Assembly: GCF_028640845.1 (NCBI RefSeq)
Contig: NC_080540.1
Location: 213,835,800-213,899,799 of the forward strand
Direction: 5' to 3'
DNA length: 64,000 nt
Origin: Ahaetulla prasina
Taxonomy: Eukaryota > Chordata > Lepidosauria > Squamata > Colubridae
The stretch's first letter is position 1; every line of letters starts with the position of its first letter. Both the position numbers and the translations under genes were made by a program. This document shows positions 54,631 to 64,000 of the stretch, in pieces. The notes beneath the pieces were generated by a model, which ran no database searches, was not told the DNA's origin, and saw only the letters and a list, made by a program, of their open reading frames with translations.

Positions 54631-54796
54631 TAGATATGACACAAAATCTAAAACACTTTTCCTCTGCTTTTATTGTTTTCTTGCTTGTTCCTCGACTTCT
54701 GGTTGCTTTATTGTTGATAAATCAATCCTAAAAAGCAGATGTTATGCATCATGTCAATTTCTTCATTTTCAGTTCTAAGGATGGGTACTGTAGTTT

Positions 54797-54984
54797 TTAA
54801 TTTGGTCTTCTTTATATTTAATTCTAATCCTTTATTTTCTTTCATTCTGCTCCTTGACATTTATTACTAGAGCTTGCATGTTCATTCGGTTAGTCATTCA
54901 TTCATTCATTCATTCATTCTTATTAAGTCTTTATTATTTTCACAAATAAATCAAGGTGGCAAATATACCCAATACACCTTTCTC
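54797..54984. other. Unassigned, with (ATTC)n
   Basis: Contains a short (ATTC)n at about 54895-54918. Otherwise no recognised feature. Confidence 0.6.
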
Positions 54985-55130
54985 CTCCTATCTTCTTCAC
55001 AACAATGCTATGAGGTGGTTGGGCTGAGAGAGGTCTAAAGTCACCCAGTTAGCTTTCATGCTTAAAGCAGAACTAGAAGCCCTGGTCTCCTGGTTTCTAG
55101 CCTGGTGCCTTAACCTTAGACCAAAGTGTT
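54985..55130 (-). repeat. Old MIR-like SINE remnant
   Basis: Third copy of the 'acccagttagctttcatgct', 'agccctggtctcctggtttc' and 'ggtgccttaaccttagacca' phrase order. Confidence 0.45.
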
Positions 55131-55709
55131 TCTTATTTACATTTTCATCAGGATAATCACCATAGAGGAAGCTATTGATGTTTTTGTCTCCAGTTTTAAA
55201 GCCGCACTCAACTTTTTCCAATCCAGCATCTCTCACAATATATTCAGCATGTAACCTGAATATATAAGAAGGAGTATTTATCTTCTGTCATTTCTTTGCT
55301 GATCTGGCATCATTCTGTTTTACCACATTCTGCCTGATTGTGCCATCCCAAAGGGCTTTACAATCTAACCATACAATAAATACCATAACTTTATTAGTAG
55401 CCTGAAAGATCCTTGGTTATTTCTCAGTAGCACATTGAATGCCATCTGACCTGAAAGGCTCATCATCCCATATTATATTATCAATCACATTATATTAACT
55501 ATCCATACAAAATTGTGTTCTTTATAAAATACAGAAGTAATTCACTATTGCGATCTCTTGTACAACATGAAATGAAATGGTGCCTTTGTCATTGTCACTG
55601 AAATGAACATCTGCCTCTAGCATCTTCCTATGGTGCTTCTACAAAAATATAGGTGCCTACTTCATTTAGCTGGGCAGCTGAGATGACTCTCATGCCTTAG
55701 GTGACCCTG
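55131..55709. other. No recognised feature
   Basis: No gene or repeat recognised up to the LTR. Confidence 0.4.
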
Positions 55710-55954
55710 CTAAGTGTTGTGGTCCGCTAGCAGACTGTGGAGCTGGCAGCAGAGTCAGACAGCGATGAGGCTGAGGAAGAGCATGGGCCAGTCCTGGAGG
55801 CTGGGGAAGGCCCAGATGAGGGTTCTGCGTCAGAGGCAGAGGTGGGGCCAGGGCCATCTGTGAGTGATGTGCGGACTCCGGAGCCTCCAGAGGCTGACAG
55901 TAGTGAGGCAGAGGAACAGGAGGAGCTTGTTCCTAGAGCACGCATGAGAAGAAC

Positions 55955-56529
55955 TGTTGTGTCTTGTCCGCTCTCACCGCAGCCGGGGTCTGCTTATCTG
56001 CTCCCGAACACGGAGGAATGTATGCCTCCCAGCCCCAGTTCTGGCTCCATGCCCAGACAAGCTGCAGAGGAGGGGGCACCTCCCGGTCCCAGCCCTGGCT
56101 CCATGCCCAAGCAGGCTGCAGAGGAGGGAGCATCCCCCGGCCCCAGCCCTGGCTCCATGCCCAGGCAAACAGAGCAGCTAGACCCCTCCCCCTCCTCCAC
56201 AGCATGTGAGCCTGAGGAAAGTTTACTTCCAACAACAGCTGATTGGAGTGACCCTCGCATCAGAAGATTGGATAGGCGGAGGCAACAGAAGGAAGGGAGG
56301 GGCAGGCCTTAATGAGTGCTGAGTCATGGAGCCACACCCCATGGCCTATATAAACGATCTGCTTTCTGGCAGTCTCTGAGTCAGGCAAAGTCGAACTTAT
56401 CTTGCTGAAGTCACTTACTGGTCTCCTGCCTGCTCTGAGGACTTTGCTAGGACTTTGGGCAGAGCTGCAGAGGCAAGCCTGATTCGGATTTCCCTGACCC
56501 GGCCGTCAGCGGGGGAGTGGGACACGACA
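55955..56529 (+). mobile_element. Solo LTR (family A) nested in an LTR
   Basis: 575 bp with perfect 5-bp duplication AGAAC at 55950-55954 and 56530-56534. TATATAA lies at 56347-56353. It contains three 54-bp minisatellite units, one more than copies at 33301 and 47332, which accounts for its extra length. Confidence 0.95.
56027..56170 (+). repeat. 54-bp minisatellite inside LTR
   Basis: Units begin 'cccagccctggctccatgcc' and continue through 'gcagaggagg'. Three units occur here, two in the LTRs at 33301 and 47332, and fewer in the one at 39369. Confidence 0.85.
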
Positions 56530-57107
56530 AGAACTGCCAGAAGGCAAGAGCAGCTAAAGCAAAGTGAACAACTCGGGAGTAGGGCCAAGAGATGATTGGC
56601 CCCTCCCATAAGGCTTAAAAGACCAGCAACAGCGTTTGGGCTCTTTGTCAGAAAACAACATTGATAGTCTTGCTCCTTGTTTTGCTGCATTTATTTCTTG
56701 GTGTCTTCTGCTTTTGAATTTTTGCCAAGAAAAGCCTCTGGCAATATGTCTAATTAGACCAAGGATGGTGATCAGACTGAATAATTGTGTTATGAAGAAT
56801 TTGCTTTGATTTAGTTTGGACTACGCTGAGAATGAGTTAATTCCCAGCTGTTTTAATAAAGTCTAATACTACCTACTTGGGCCTGGATCACAACACTAGG
56901 AAGGAATAGTCTTGGCGTACATGCATAGTGTTCTTTGCTCATCCGTCTCTGAAACATCCTTTCCACCATTATGTGGCAATGTTATAGAGTTGTCAAAGTC
57001 TGGAATGCTCTACCTGATTCAGTTGTTTCACTTACAAATTTTCAGCTTCAGTCACAAACAGACTTCTGTAGACCTTACATCATATTTAAGTGTGCATCAT
57101 ACTAGTG

Positions 57108-57529
57108 CATTGGTGGCGAACCTTTTACTCACTGAGTGCCAAACAGGTGCTTTGTGCGTGTGCGTGCCAACTGTGCAAATGTGCAGCTCCACCCCATGTA
57201 CTGCACACATTATTCTACAACTTGCACATATGTGCAGGTTTTGCACAGCTCGCCCCGCACACTGCATGCACAATCATACCATTTGCGCATGCATGTGCTT
57301 TTCATGTGTGCAATGCATGTACGTAAATGCCATCTGCGCATGCACATGCTGCATGCAAGTACTCTCAAGTTCATGTGCAAACACACGTGCATACGCATCC
57401 GTGTCCCAAACACCAGCTGGGGTGCACGCATATGTGCAGCTGCAGGTGAGTTGGGCGACAGCTCACATGCCCAAAAAGATGTCTCTGCATGCTACCTTCA
57501 GCATCTGTGCCATAGGTTCACTATCACGG
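57108..57529 (+). mobile_element. hAT MITE ('GGTGGCGAACC' family)
   Basis: CATTGGTGGCGAACC ... GGTTCACTATCACGG flanked by perfect 8-bp duplication TACTAGTG (57100-57107 and 57530-57537). The interior is rich in alternating TGTGCATG, which creates overlapping open frames up to 207 codons that are not genes. Confidence 0.9.
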
Positions 57530-57649
57530 TACTAGTGCATAAATGCATTAATGTGCCTATCATCCCTGTCATTGTATTTTTATTCTTTTATTCTTGTTCT
57601 CGTTTTTGTTCAACAAATTCTAATAAATAAATAAATAAACAAATGTAAC

Positions 57650-58320
57650 AGGACTGGGAAGGTGAGTAGAGCTATGTCAAGGACAATTTTTATAATGTAC
57701 TCTTCATTTTATACAGACTGCAGGAGAAAGAGCCTTGGATTTCAACTGAAAGGCATTGTAATGTTTCACACTTATTCTTCATCATAAACCTAATTATGGG
57801 CCACTCATTGTTTGTTGTAAATAACTTTTTCCAAAGATTTTTTTTCCATCCATCCATCCATCTACCTATCTATCTAATTTGGAATGTGAGCGCTTATGAC
57901 TAAATAAATAAATAAATCGAGCTTCTCTAGCAGATTAGTCCAATTTCAATCGTCATAACTGACAAGATGGGAGGGTAGTAATTAAATCCAAATTATATTG
58001 AATGAACATTTTTTAATAATTCTGGAACAAAGCAAATAACTTACATAGGCAGATTAACATAAATTGAATTTTAAATAGTTCAGAGAGTGAATTTGTCACA
58101 GAAATGTATTCTTTACATTGCAACATTGCTTTGACAGTTCTTTTAATGGGTAGGTTGAACCTATATCAGTTCTCAACCCCTTCTTTATTTTAATCCATTT
58201 TAATTAATCTTTGATCATTCTCATAGTTATCAGTGTTTATCAGTGCTCTGACAGTAAACTCTTTGCTGAACACTATGCTTCAAAAGAATATTGTAAAACT
58301 AGGAAATGTGCAGAAAAGAA
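57650..58320. other. No recognised gene
   Basis: AT-rich; contains (CATC)n near 57848-57862 and (AAAT)n near 57903-57918. Confidence 0.4.
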
Positions 58321-58329
58321 TCACCAATG

Positions 58330-58560
58330 TAATTAGCACCTATAATTGGCACTTGCCCTCTGGAACTTCTGGCCTCCCTGATGTGAGATTGGCCCCAACC
58401 CTCCTATCTTTTCATAAGGGCCCAAAGATCTGGCTGTGCCAGGTGGCTTGGAGTCTCAATGGTGGAACTGCACAGTGGAGGTGATTCATTGAGTAACAAC
58501 AGATACCACCTCCAACCACTCTGCCCTTACCGCCCCATGTGAATTAGATTTTAATGATTG
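58330..58560 (+). pseudogene. Old LINE C-terminal fragment
   Basis: 'SGTSGLPDVRLAPTLLSFHK' and 'KIWLCQVAWSLN' resemble the 'LPEEARSVPSLLAFRKSLKT' and 'WLCQLAW' tail seen on the minus strand at 63415-63600. Old L2/CR1-type LINE. Confidence 0.55.
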
Positions 58561-58586
58561 GTTTTAACTTATTTATGTTTTAATGT

Positions 58587-58606
58587 AGATAGATAGATAG
58601 ATAGAT

Positions 58607-58668
<62 letters not shown>
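58587..58668 (+). repeat. (GATA)n microsatellite
   Basis: About 20 ATAG tetramers with one interruption. GATA repeats are prominent in snake sex chromosomes, but a single run does not indicate the chromosome. Confidence 0.95.
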
Positions 58669-58669
<1 letters not shown>

Positions 58670-58723
58670 TTTTATGAATGTAAGCCACCCAGAGTTACCT
58701 TGAGACCTTTGTACCCATTAGAA

Positions 58724-59247
58724 CAGTGACGGCAAACCTTTTCAGCAATGGGTGCTGAAAAGGTCATGTGGAAACATCATGCACACTCATTGGGAAAGCC
58801 AAACTTCCAGGTTTTAGTGCACATGTGCGCCCAACGATCAACTGGCCCGCGTACATGCGTAGGTGGTTTCTGGCACTGCCGCGCACATGAAGGGATCGCG
58901 CTCTGAAAAAGCTGAACTTCCAAGTTTTAGCGCGTATGCGTGCCCAACTATCAGCTGGCCAGCGTGCATGCACAAGTTAGTTTTCGGCACTGCCATGCAT
59001 GCAAAGTGATTGCACTCTGGAAAAGCCAAACTTCTGGGTTCTAGCGCTCATGCATATCCGACAATCAGCTGGCTGGCACGCATGGGCACACTGGTTTTTG
59101 GCACTGCTGTGCTCATGAAGGACAGCTGACTGTCACACGCACATGCATGCCAGAAACTCAGAAGACTAAGAGGCAAGGCCACGCGTGCCGGGCAACATGG
59201 CTTCACGTGCCACTTTGGGCAGGTGTGCCATAGGTTTACTATCATGG
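58724..59247 (+). mobile_element. hAT MITE ('GACGGCAAACC' family)
   Basis: CAGTGACGGCAAACC ... GGTTTACTATCATGG with perfect 8-bp duplication CATTAGAA at 58716-58723 and 59248-59255. The interior has four imperfect repeats of about 80 bp containing 'caactatcagctggcc'-type text. Confidence 0.9.
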
Positions 59248-59449
59248 CATTAGAAAGTGATAGTAGAGTCTTTCCTGTTAGTAACTGGACATGACTTGGA
59301 TTGAATGTGTAATTTTCTAAAAGCATTCTACAGTATACTTCTCCCTCCTTTCATATTCAGAAGTTAGTCTGTAGCAGCTGAATTTTCTGTTAATCTCTAT
59401 TTATTTATACGGATAGTCATCAACTTACAACCACAACTGAGCTCCAGAA

Positions 59450-60530
59450 TTAAACAGGACATGTCTATCATTTGTTTACATATTTACAATTGAAAGAAAA
59501 ATTTAAATTAGACAAAAAGAGTTATGGGTTTGACTTTGTTAAAAATGAATTGGAAATCCTACTGTGTGATAGCGATTAACATACTATTCCTAAGGTCTAT
59601 AAAATGTTATTGAATTTGAATTTGGAAAGTGAATATGTAAAGCATTGTATGATTTGGTGGGCAAGGAACTTTGGTTGAACGATGCTTGAACAACAAAAGA
59701 ATATGTGAACACAAGGTTTAAAATATACACTAAATGACAAATTAAAAGAAAAATTTTACAAGATGATGTATCATTGGTATTTAACACCAGACAAGTTATC
59801 AAGAAAGTATATAGATATTTCAAATGAATGTTGGAAATGCAAATGTAAAGAAGGGACATTTATCATTTATGGTGGACATGTGATTAAGCAAAGTAATATT
59901 ACAGTAGGATTCATCTTCTAATATGGAAGATTCTTAAAGTGAATATAAAGATAAAACCAGAAATTCAATGTTATGTATGTTGACGGCAGCAAGACTACTT
60001 TATGCACACAAATGGAAGGACATTTCAGTTCCCATACTGGGTGAATGGCTTCAAAAGTTGTTGGAGTTAGCAGAGATGGCTAAATTGAATGCTTTGATAA
60101 AAAAAAACAAAAAACACCACAATTATTTTTGTTTCTACTTGGAAACCGCTTCTGGACTTTGTGCTTGAGGTGGAAAAAAATAAAACTTTGATTTTGGGTT
60201 TTAGATAGATTCATTAGATTAGATTAGATTAGATTAGATTAGATTAGATTAGATTAGATTAGATTAGATTAGATTAGATTAGATTAGATTAGATTAGATT
60301 AGTATATACTGTCACATAAAAGTAAAAAGTTGAGGTTTGATGTTACTATTTTATTCTACTACACCAAAGGGAGTCGAAAATCAAAGCCTTTCCTTTCTTT
60401 TTTCCTACTTTTCTACACTCTTCCTTTACCTTTCCCTCCCCTATTTTTTCCTATTATTTGCTTTTGTATTTTTGTATTTTATATTATAAACTAATAAAAA
60501 AGATAATATATAAACAAAATTCCATTGCTA
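59450..60530 (+). pseudogene. L1 LINE 3' part (ORF2 C-terminus and 3' UTR)
   Basis: Decayed ORF2 tail: 'KVYKMLLNLNLESEYVKHCM', 'KFYKMMYHWYLTPDKLSRKY', 'NECWKCKCKEGTF' (the conserved Cys motif, with HxxWxC altered), then 'LYAHKWKDISVP' and 'EWLQKLLELAEMAKL'. The 3' UTR is interrupted by a (TTAGA)n microsatellite and ends in an A-rich 'aataaaaaagataatatata'. Confidence 0.85.
60207..60302 (+). repeat. (TTAGA)n microsatellite
   Basis: About 18 pure units inside the L1 3' UTR. Confidence 0.95.
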
Positions 60531-60862
60531 AGTAAGACAAATGTTAAATTACTTTTGCCCCATTTTACAATCTTTCTTGCCACAGTTGTCCAATGAATCA
60601 CTGCAGTTATTAAGTTAGTAACACAACTATTGAATGAATCTGGCTTCCCCATTGACTTTGCTTGTCAGAAGGTCACAGGAAATTATCACATGGCCTAATG
60701 ACACTGCAGCCTTCATAAATATATGCCAAGTGTCTGTATTTTGATCATGTAACCATGGGAATGCTTCACCGGTCGTAAGTGTGAAAAATGGCCATAAGTC
60801 CTTTTGCTATTGTAACTTCAAATGGTCAATAAGTTGATGGTTTTAAGTCTAGGACTATCTAT
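60521..60862 (-). mobile_element. Mariner-like MITE, left end missing
   Basis: Contains 'ccttttgccattttacaatc'-like and 'gaatctggcttccccattga' blocks of the family and ends GTCTAGGACTATCTATA. The opposite terminus is eroded into the L1 tail. Confidence 0.6.
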
Positions 60863-61084
60863 ATACACATCAAGATGGCAGAAATCTAATTAAATCCACT
60901 TACTTCCCAATGGTGAGAAGGAAGTTCAACAAATCATGAAAAGAAGTTTATGTTAAAAATGTTTTTTTTAAAAAAATATATATTAGTAATATAATCAAGC
61001 TTGCTTAGCTTAATGGGGCATATGATTAGGATGAGTAAACCTTTCTACCTTACTCACAAAATGTTGCTTTGGTAGATTTATATG

Positions 61085-61500
61085 CATTGGTGGGATTTGA
61101 ATAACAACAACCGGTTCTCTGGCTTGGTAGGCGTGGCCAGTTGGTCATGTGACTGGGTGGGTGACATCACTCATCACACCCAGCCCTGCCTCCCGGCCAC
61201 TTGTCTCAAAGGAAGAGGTAGGATTCAGCCAGTTGGGGCTAATCCTACCACTGGCTGATCCCACCCCCACCTATTTTTTGGCTATTTTGGGGGCCTTTTC
61301 AGGCTGGTTTGGGGGCTTTTTTCAGGCCATTTTGGGGTCAAAAATGGCCTGAAAACGGCCTGAAAATTGTCCCAGAAAACAGGTTGAAAAACAAGCAGGG
61401 GTGAGGCCAGCCAGTGGTGGGATTTGCCAGTTTGCCGAATTGTGCGAAATTTTAACTACCTGTTCGCCCAAACCGGTGCGAACCAGCAGCAGCCCTCCTC
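61085..61500 (+). mobile_element. Compound hAT-like MITE
   Basis: CATTGGTGGGATTTGAATAA ... with 'caaccggttctctggcttgg' near the left. A second related start, CAGTGGTGGGATTTGCC, occurs near 61411, suggesting one MITE inside or beside another. Right-hand ends are eroded. A palindromic 'ggccattttggggtcaaaaatggcc' lies at 61326-61350. Confidence 0.6.
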
Positions 61501-62244
61501 CGTTTATATGTAATGTTTTTACCTAGATAAAGGTGAAGAAATTCCTAAAGGACCAGGTTCAGGGCCAAGATGAAATGAATGGTGCTTTTTAAGCAAAACC
61601 TTTCACAAGCTTGAAAATATTTCCAATTTGGTGATGGGCCAATAGCAAAACAGTTGATAACTTTCTGTCCAGTAAGGGCAACAAGTATTTTCTTATCTCT
61701 GGATTGAGTTTATTACTCCGTCATATACGGTAAATAATGGTGACAGTATCATAACTTTCATTTACTCGCTACCTTCAAAAAGGAAATCCATTGCAAAAAC
61801 TGGATCGAATAACCCCGATCTAATATTTCACACATAGAATTGCTAATGTTGTTTCATACATAGAGCATGGGTACTTGTACACTTAACATCTTTGCTTGCC
61901 CAAACATTGAAATACAGAATTTGGGCTTCTGCTGAAACTAGCATTCACAATCTCTGTTGCAGAGGTTCATGTCAGAGAGAAAGACCTGTCGGTTACCAGC
62001 ATGAGAAGTACAATATTGAGTTGTGTTTTTCTTCTGTAGTTTTCAAGGGTCACATTGCCACGAAATGACAATTTCATGGCAATGAATGGCAAGTTTTTCT
62101 TGAAGCTGGACAAAGTTGCTTTTCTAGACCTCAATACTGAAAAAAGGTTTGGGATGATATTCTGTACAAAACAAAATTATAGGAGGATTGTGTTGAAAGA
62201 TTACAGGAAGAACTAAATAATGGGAGACGTGTTTAAATGTTAGG
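61501..62244. other. No recognised feature
   Basis: No gene or repeat recognised. Confidence 0.4.
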
Positions 62245-62252
62245 GTTTAGAC

Positions 62253-62717
62253 CAGTGGTTCTCAATCTTTATAGTGCTGCGACCCCTTTAATACCATTCC
62301 CCACGATGTGGCGACCCCAACCATAAAATTATTTTCGTTTTGAATTTATCACGCCTGAAGCCGTATTGGCTAGCGATCTGAACTGCTTGCAATTGCCTTG
62401 AGGACGAAGGCATTAAAGCGGAGACTCCTCCCCTATTAAGTTTATCGCGCCTGAAGCCAGATTAGGCTAGCGATTGGGAGTGATTGCAGCTGGCTTGAGA
62501 GGGAGACATCAGAGCAAAGATTTCTCTCTTTTTTAATTCATCGCGTCTGAAGCCGAATTCGGCTAGCGATTTGACGAGCCTGCAGCTGGCTTGTGGAGTC
62601 AACCATTGGAGCGCGATTCGCAAGTATACTTCCCATATTTCCGAAGTCTTAGGCGACCCCTGGCAAATCATCATTCGACCCCCAATGGGGTCATGACCCA
62701 CAGGTTGAGAACCGCTG
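62253..62717 (-). mobile_element. SPIN-like hAT element with internal tandem repeat
   Basis: Termini CAGTGGTTCTCAATC and (on the other strand) CAGCGGTTCTCAACCTGTGG, the latter continuing with the GTCATGACCCC...GGGGTCG and 'aggggtcgcctaagac' blocks of SPIN-type elements. Perfect 8-bp duplication GTTTAGAC at 62245-62252 and 62718-62725. The 465-bp element has three internal units spaced exactly 96 bp that do not belong to the SPIN ends as I know them. Non-autonomous. Confidence 0.88.
62348..62570 (+). repeat. Three 96-bp-spaced GCCTGAAGCC...GGCTAGCGAT units
   Basis: Units start at 62348, 62444 and 62540 and read ATC(A/G)CG(C/T)CTGAAGCC, six variable bases, then GGCTAGCGAT. The intervening 65 bp also look related. 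The same motif appears in the DIRS-like leader at 49266-49296. Confidence 0.85.
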
Positions 62718-62773
62718 GTTTAGACCATGTGGGTCTTTGAATTGGGAATGAAAATGAATGAACGACTGTTGTA

Positions 62774-62990
62774 AGAACTGTGGTGGCGCAATGGTTAGAA
62801 TGCAGTATTGCAGGCTGACTCTGCCCACTGACAGGAGTTCAATGCTGACCGGCTCAAGGTTGACTCAGCCTTCCAGCCTTCCAAGGTCGGTAAAATGGAG
62901 ATTCAGATTATTGGGGGCAATATGCTGACTCTGTAAACTGTTTAGAGAGGGCGGTAAAGCACTATGAAATGTTATATAAGTCTAAATCTT
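62774..62990 (+). mobile_element. tRNA-derived squamate SINE (ATTGCT type)
   Basis: 'tggtggcgcaatggttagaa' head, 'ggctcaaggttgactcagcc' middle, 'gttatataagtctaaatctt' end. Diverged tail. Confidence 0.82.
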
Positions 62991-63004
62991 AGTGTTAGTT
63001 AATC

Positions 63005-63140
63005 ATGCCAAAATATTTGCTTGTTTATTAAATTTATTTGCTACCTATCTTGTGTTTAAGACGATTCCAAGTGGCTTACAGCAGGATAAAATACACACAA
63101 GCGTCTGACAATTATAAATACAGAAACATTAAAATTACAA
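63005..63140 (-). mobile_element. LINE 3' tail (L2/CR1-like)
   Basis: 'tttattaaatttatttgcta' followed by 'aagtggcttacagcaggata' on the plus strand is the complement of an old LINE terminus. Confidence 0.5.
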
Positions 63141-63219
63141 AATTAAAACAAACTAAAGAACAAGGGTTTGGAGGGAGAAGTGGGGATGCCTTTTCTGTTA
63201 CTGCACTAACCACCTACAG

Positions 63220-63402
63220 CAGGGGTGGGTTCTACTTACCTTTACAACGGGCCCACATGCGCACGCTTGCTTTGCTCACGCATACACACTTCTGCGCATG
63301 CACAGAAGCTTCCTGATGACATCGGGGTTGGTGGGCAGAGCCTCCCGCCGGTTTTACTAATGGTTCTTGCAAACCGGTCCAAACGGGGGCAACCCAGCAC
63401 TG
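63220..63402 (+). mobile_element. hAT-like MITE with perfect 8-bp duplication
   Basis: CAGGGGTGGGTTCTACTTAC ... GGGCAACCCAGCACTG with ACCTACAG at 63212-63219 and 63403-63410. It sits inside the old LINE that continues at 63415. Confidence 0.92.
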
Positions 63403-63414
63403 ACCTACAGCCAA

Positions 63415-63715
63415 CAACTTCTCCTTCGGGACTCCATGCCAACTGGCATAGCCAGGTTTTAAGGCTTTTCCTGAAGGCTAAAAGAGAGGGAACAGATCTT
63501 GCTTCCTGTGGCAACATGTTCCAAAGGGCAGGAGCTGAAAAGGTTCTTCCTCTGGATCCCACCAGACAAAATCTGTAGTAGGTCCTTTCTGCCAGCACAA
63601 GTGGGAAGGTCCAATCCTATTGAGGAAAGACAATTTTGGAGATATCTTGGACCCATGCCATAAAGGGCTTCAAACATAACCAGCACCTTGAATTGTAAAA
63701 TAAATGACACTTGAA
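63415..63715 (-). pseudogene. Old LINE C-terminal fragment and 3' UTR
   Basis: The minus strand encodes 'SAPALWNMLPQEARSVPSLL' and 'AFRKSLKTWLCQLAW', the tail of an L2/CR1-type RT protein, preceded by 'FKVLVMFEALYGMGPRYLQN' in another frame. Two frames indicate decay. The MITE at 63220 is inserted just after it. Confidence 0.7.
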
Positions 63716-64000
63716 ATTAAGTGGTAATTTGATCAACGTTTATCATTCTCATCCAAGTCAAGTCTCACTACTGTACATGACTAATAGCAACAGAAACCAC
63801 AAAGAAACCAGTGTCCTAATGCTGGTCAGAATCTACATATTAGCCATTTTTTTTTCTCTCCAGAAAAGATGGGTTTGCTTGACGGATGATGCAAAACTTG
63901 TCACAACCGAATATTATATTGAACTTTTTCAGAATGACAGGAGCATCTGGCTAATTTTTGTTCTGCTTTCCATTAGCAGCTCAGAGCACCTCCTTGGAAA

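Larger units (their letters stand above)
52668..54796 (+). repeat. Large duplication, right arm
   Basis: Counterpart of 46373-48764 and in the same orientation. It lacks the solo LTR but contains a SINE insertion. It also has three copies of a 'gaattgcttcag' repeat at about 52908-52931 where the left arm has one. The right edge is a TAGTTT followed by unrelated sequence. Confidence 0.93.
55715..56895 (+). mobile_element. LTR (family C) carrying a nested solo LTR
   Basis: Outer LTR runs TGTTGTGGTCCGC ... GGATCACAACA with near-matching 5-bp flanks CTAAG and CTAGG. Without the nested insert it is about 600 bp. It has TTAAAAGA as a weak TATA-like box and an AATAAA polyadenylation signal at 56855-56860. 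Its left part is rich in GAG codon-like repeats and reads as an acidic open frame, which I do not take as a gene. Confidence 0.8.

Noticed and set aside
55737..56312. Acidic 191-residue open frame
   Set aside because: It crosses the boundary of two nested LTRs and reads through a minisatellite. LTRs of this kind are often open by composition.
56912..57535. 207-codon open frame rich in Cys and His
   Set aside because: Most of it lies inside a hAT MITE with a perfect 8-bp duplication. The residues come from alternating TGTGCATG, and overlapping frames on both strands are also open.
58587..58668. GATA repeat as evidence for the W chromosome
   Set aside because: A single microsatellite of this length is common on any chromosome.
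1..64000. CRISPR array, rRNA genes or bacterial features
   Set aside because: No regularly spaced direct repeats with unique spacers and no rRNA similarity. The repeat content is vertebrate.

Overview
This window looks like nuclear, non-coding DNA from a squamate reptile, most probably an advanced snake. The evidence is its repeat content. It has squamate tRNA-derived SINEs (one type ending in ACCTTT-type repeats), L2, CR1/L3, L1 and Bov-B LINEs, Penelope-like elements with a GIY-YIG endonuclease, a DIRS-like gag, many hAT MITEs with 8-bp target duplications, and (AATAG)n tracts seeded by CR1-L3 tails. I find no intact cellular gene and no functional tRNA or rRNA. The only host-gene-like sequence is a broken DEAH-helicase-like (DQX1/DHX32-like) pseudogene near 43.7-44.76 kb.

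Layout. 0-12 kb: scattered MITEs, CR1 and L2 fragments, microsatellites. 12.8-15.3 kb: a 1.14-kb tandem duplication whose junction is a hybrid hAT MITE. 15.5-18.3 kb: a solo LTR followed by a 3' portion of an L2-like LINE with a readable but frameshifted reverse transcriptase. 18.6-21 kb: SINEs and palindromic PLE-like elements. 21.6-27.3 kb: a 2.4-kb tandem duplication carrying Penelope-like elements, ending in a head-to-head pair of PLE copies bounded by (AT)n. 27.4-41 kb: LINE ends, a Bov-B 3' end, SINEs, two solo LTRs. 41-45.4 kb: nested hAT elements, palindromic retroelements with hammerhead-like cores, and the helicase-like pseudogene split by a solo LTR. 46.4-54.8 kb: a second large duplication (arms 46373-48764 and 52668-54796) separated by a DIRS-like 5' part joined to an inverted 5' part of an L1. 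55.7-64 kb: a solo LTR nested inside another LTR, more hAT MITEs, an L1 3' end, and a SPIN-like hAT element with a 96-bp internal repeat.

The elements do not form a pathway. Their interplay is structural: nested insertion, recombination between repeats, and seeding of microsatellites. Many insertions are bounded here by matching target-site duplications, which gives relative ages. For example, one solo LTR (47332-47856) has its empty site preserved in the paired duplication arm (53908-53912). The most unusual signals are the hammerhead-like motifs in two PLE-type families, the motif shared by the SPIN-like element and the DIRS-like leader, and the DIRS/L1 chimera between duplicated arms. Family names rest on recognition of motifs and were not checked against a repeat library.
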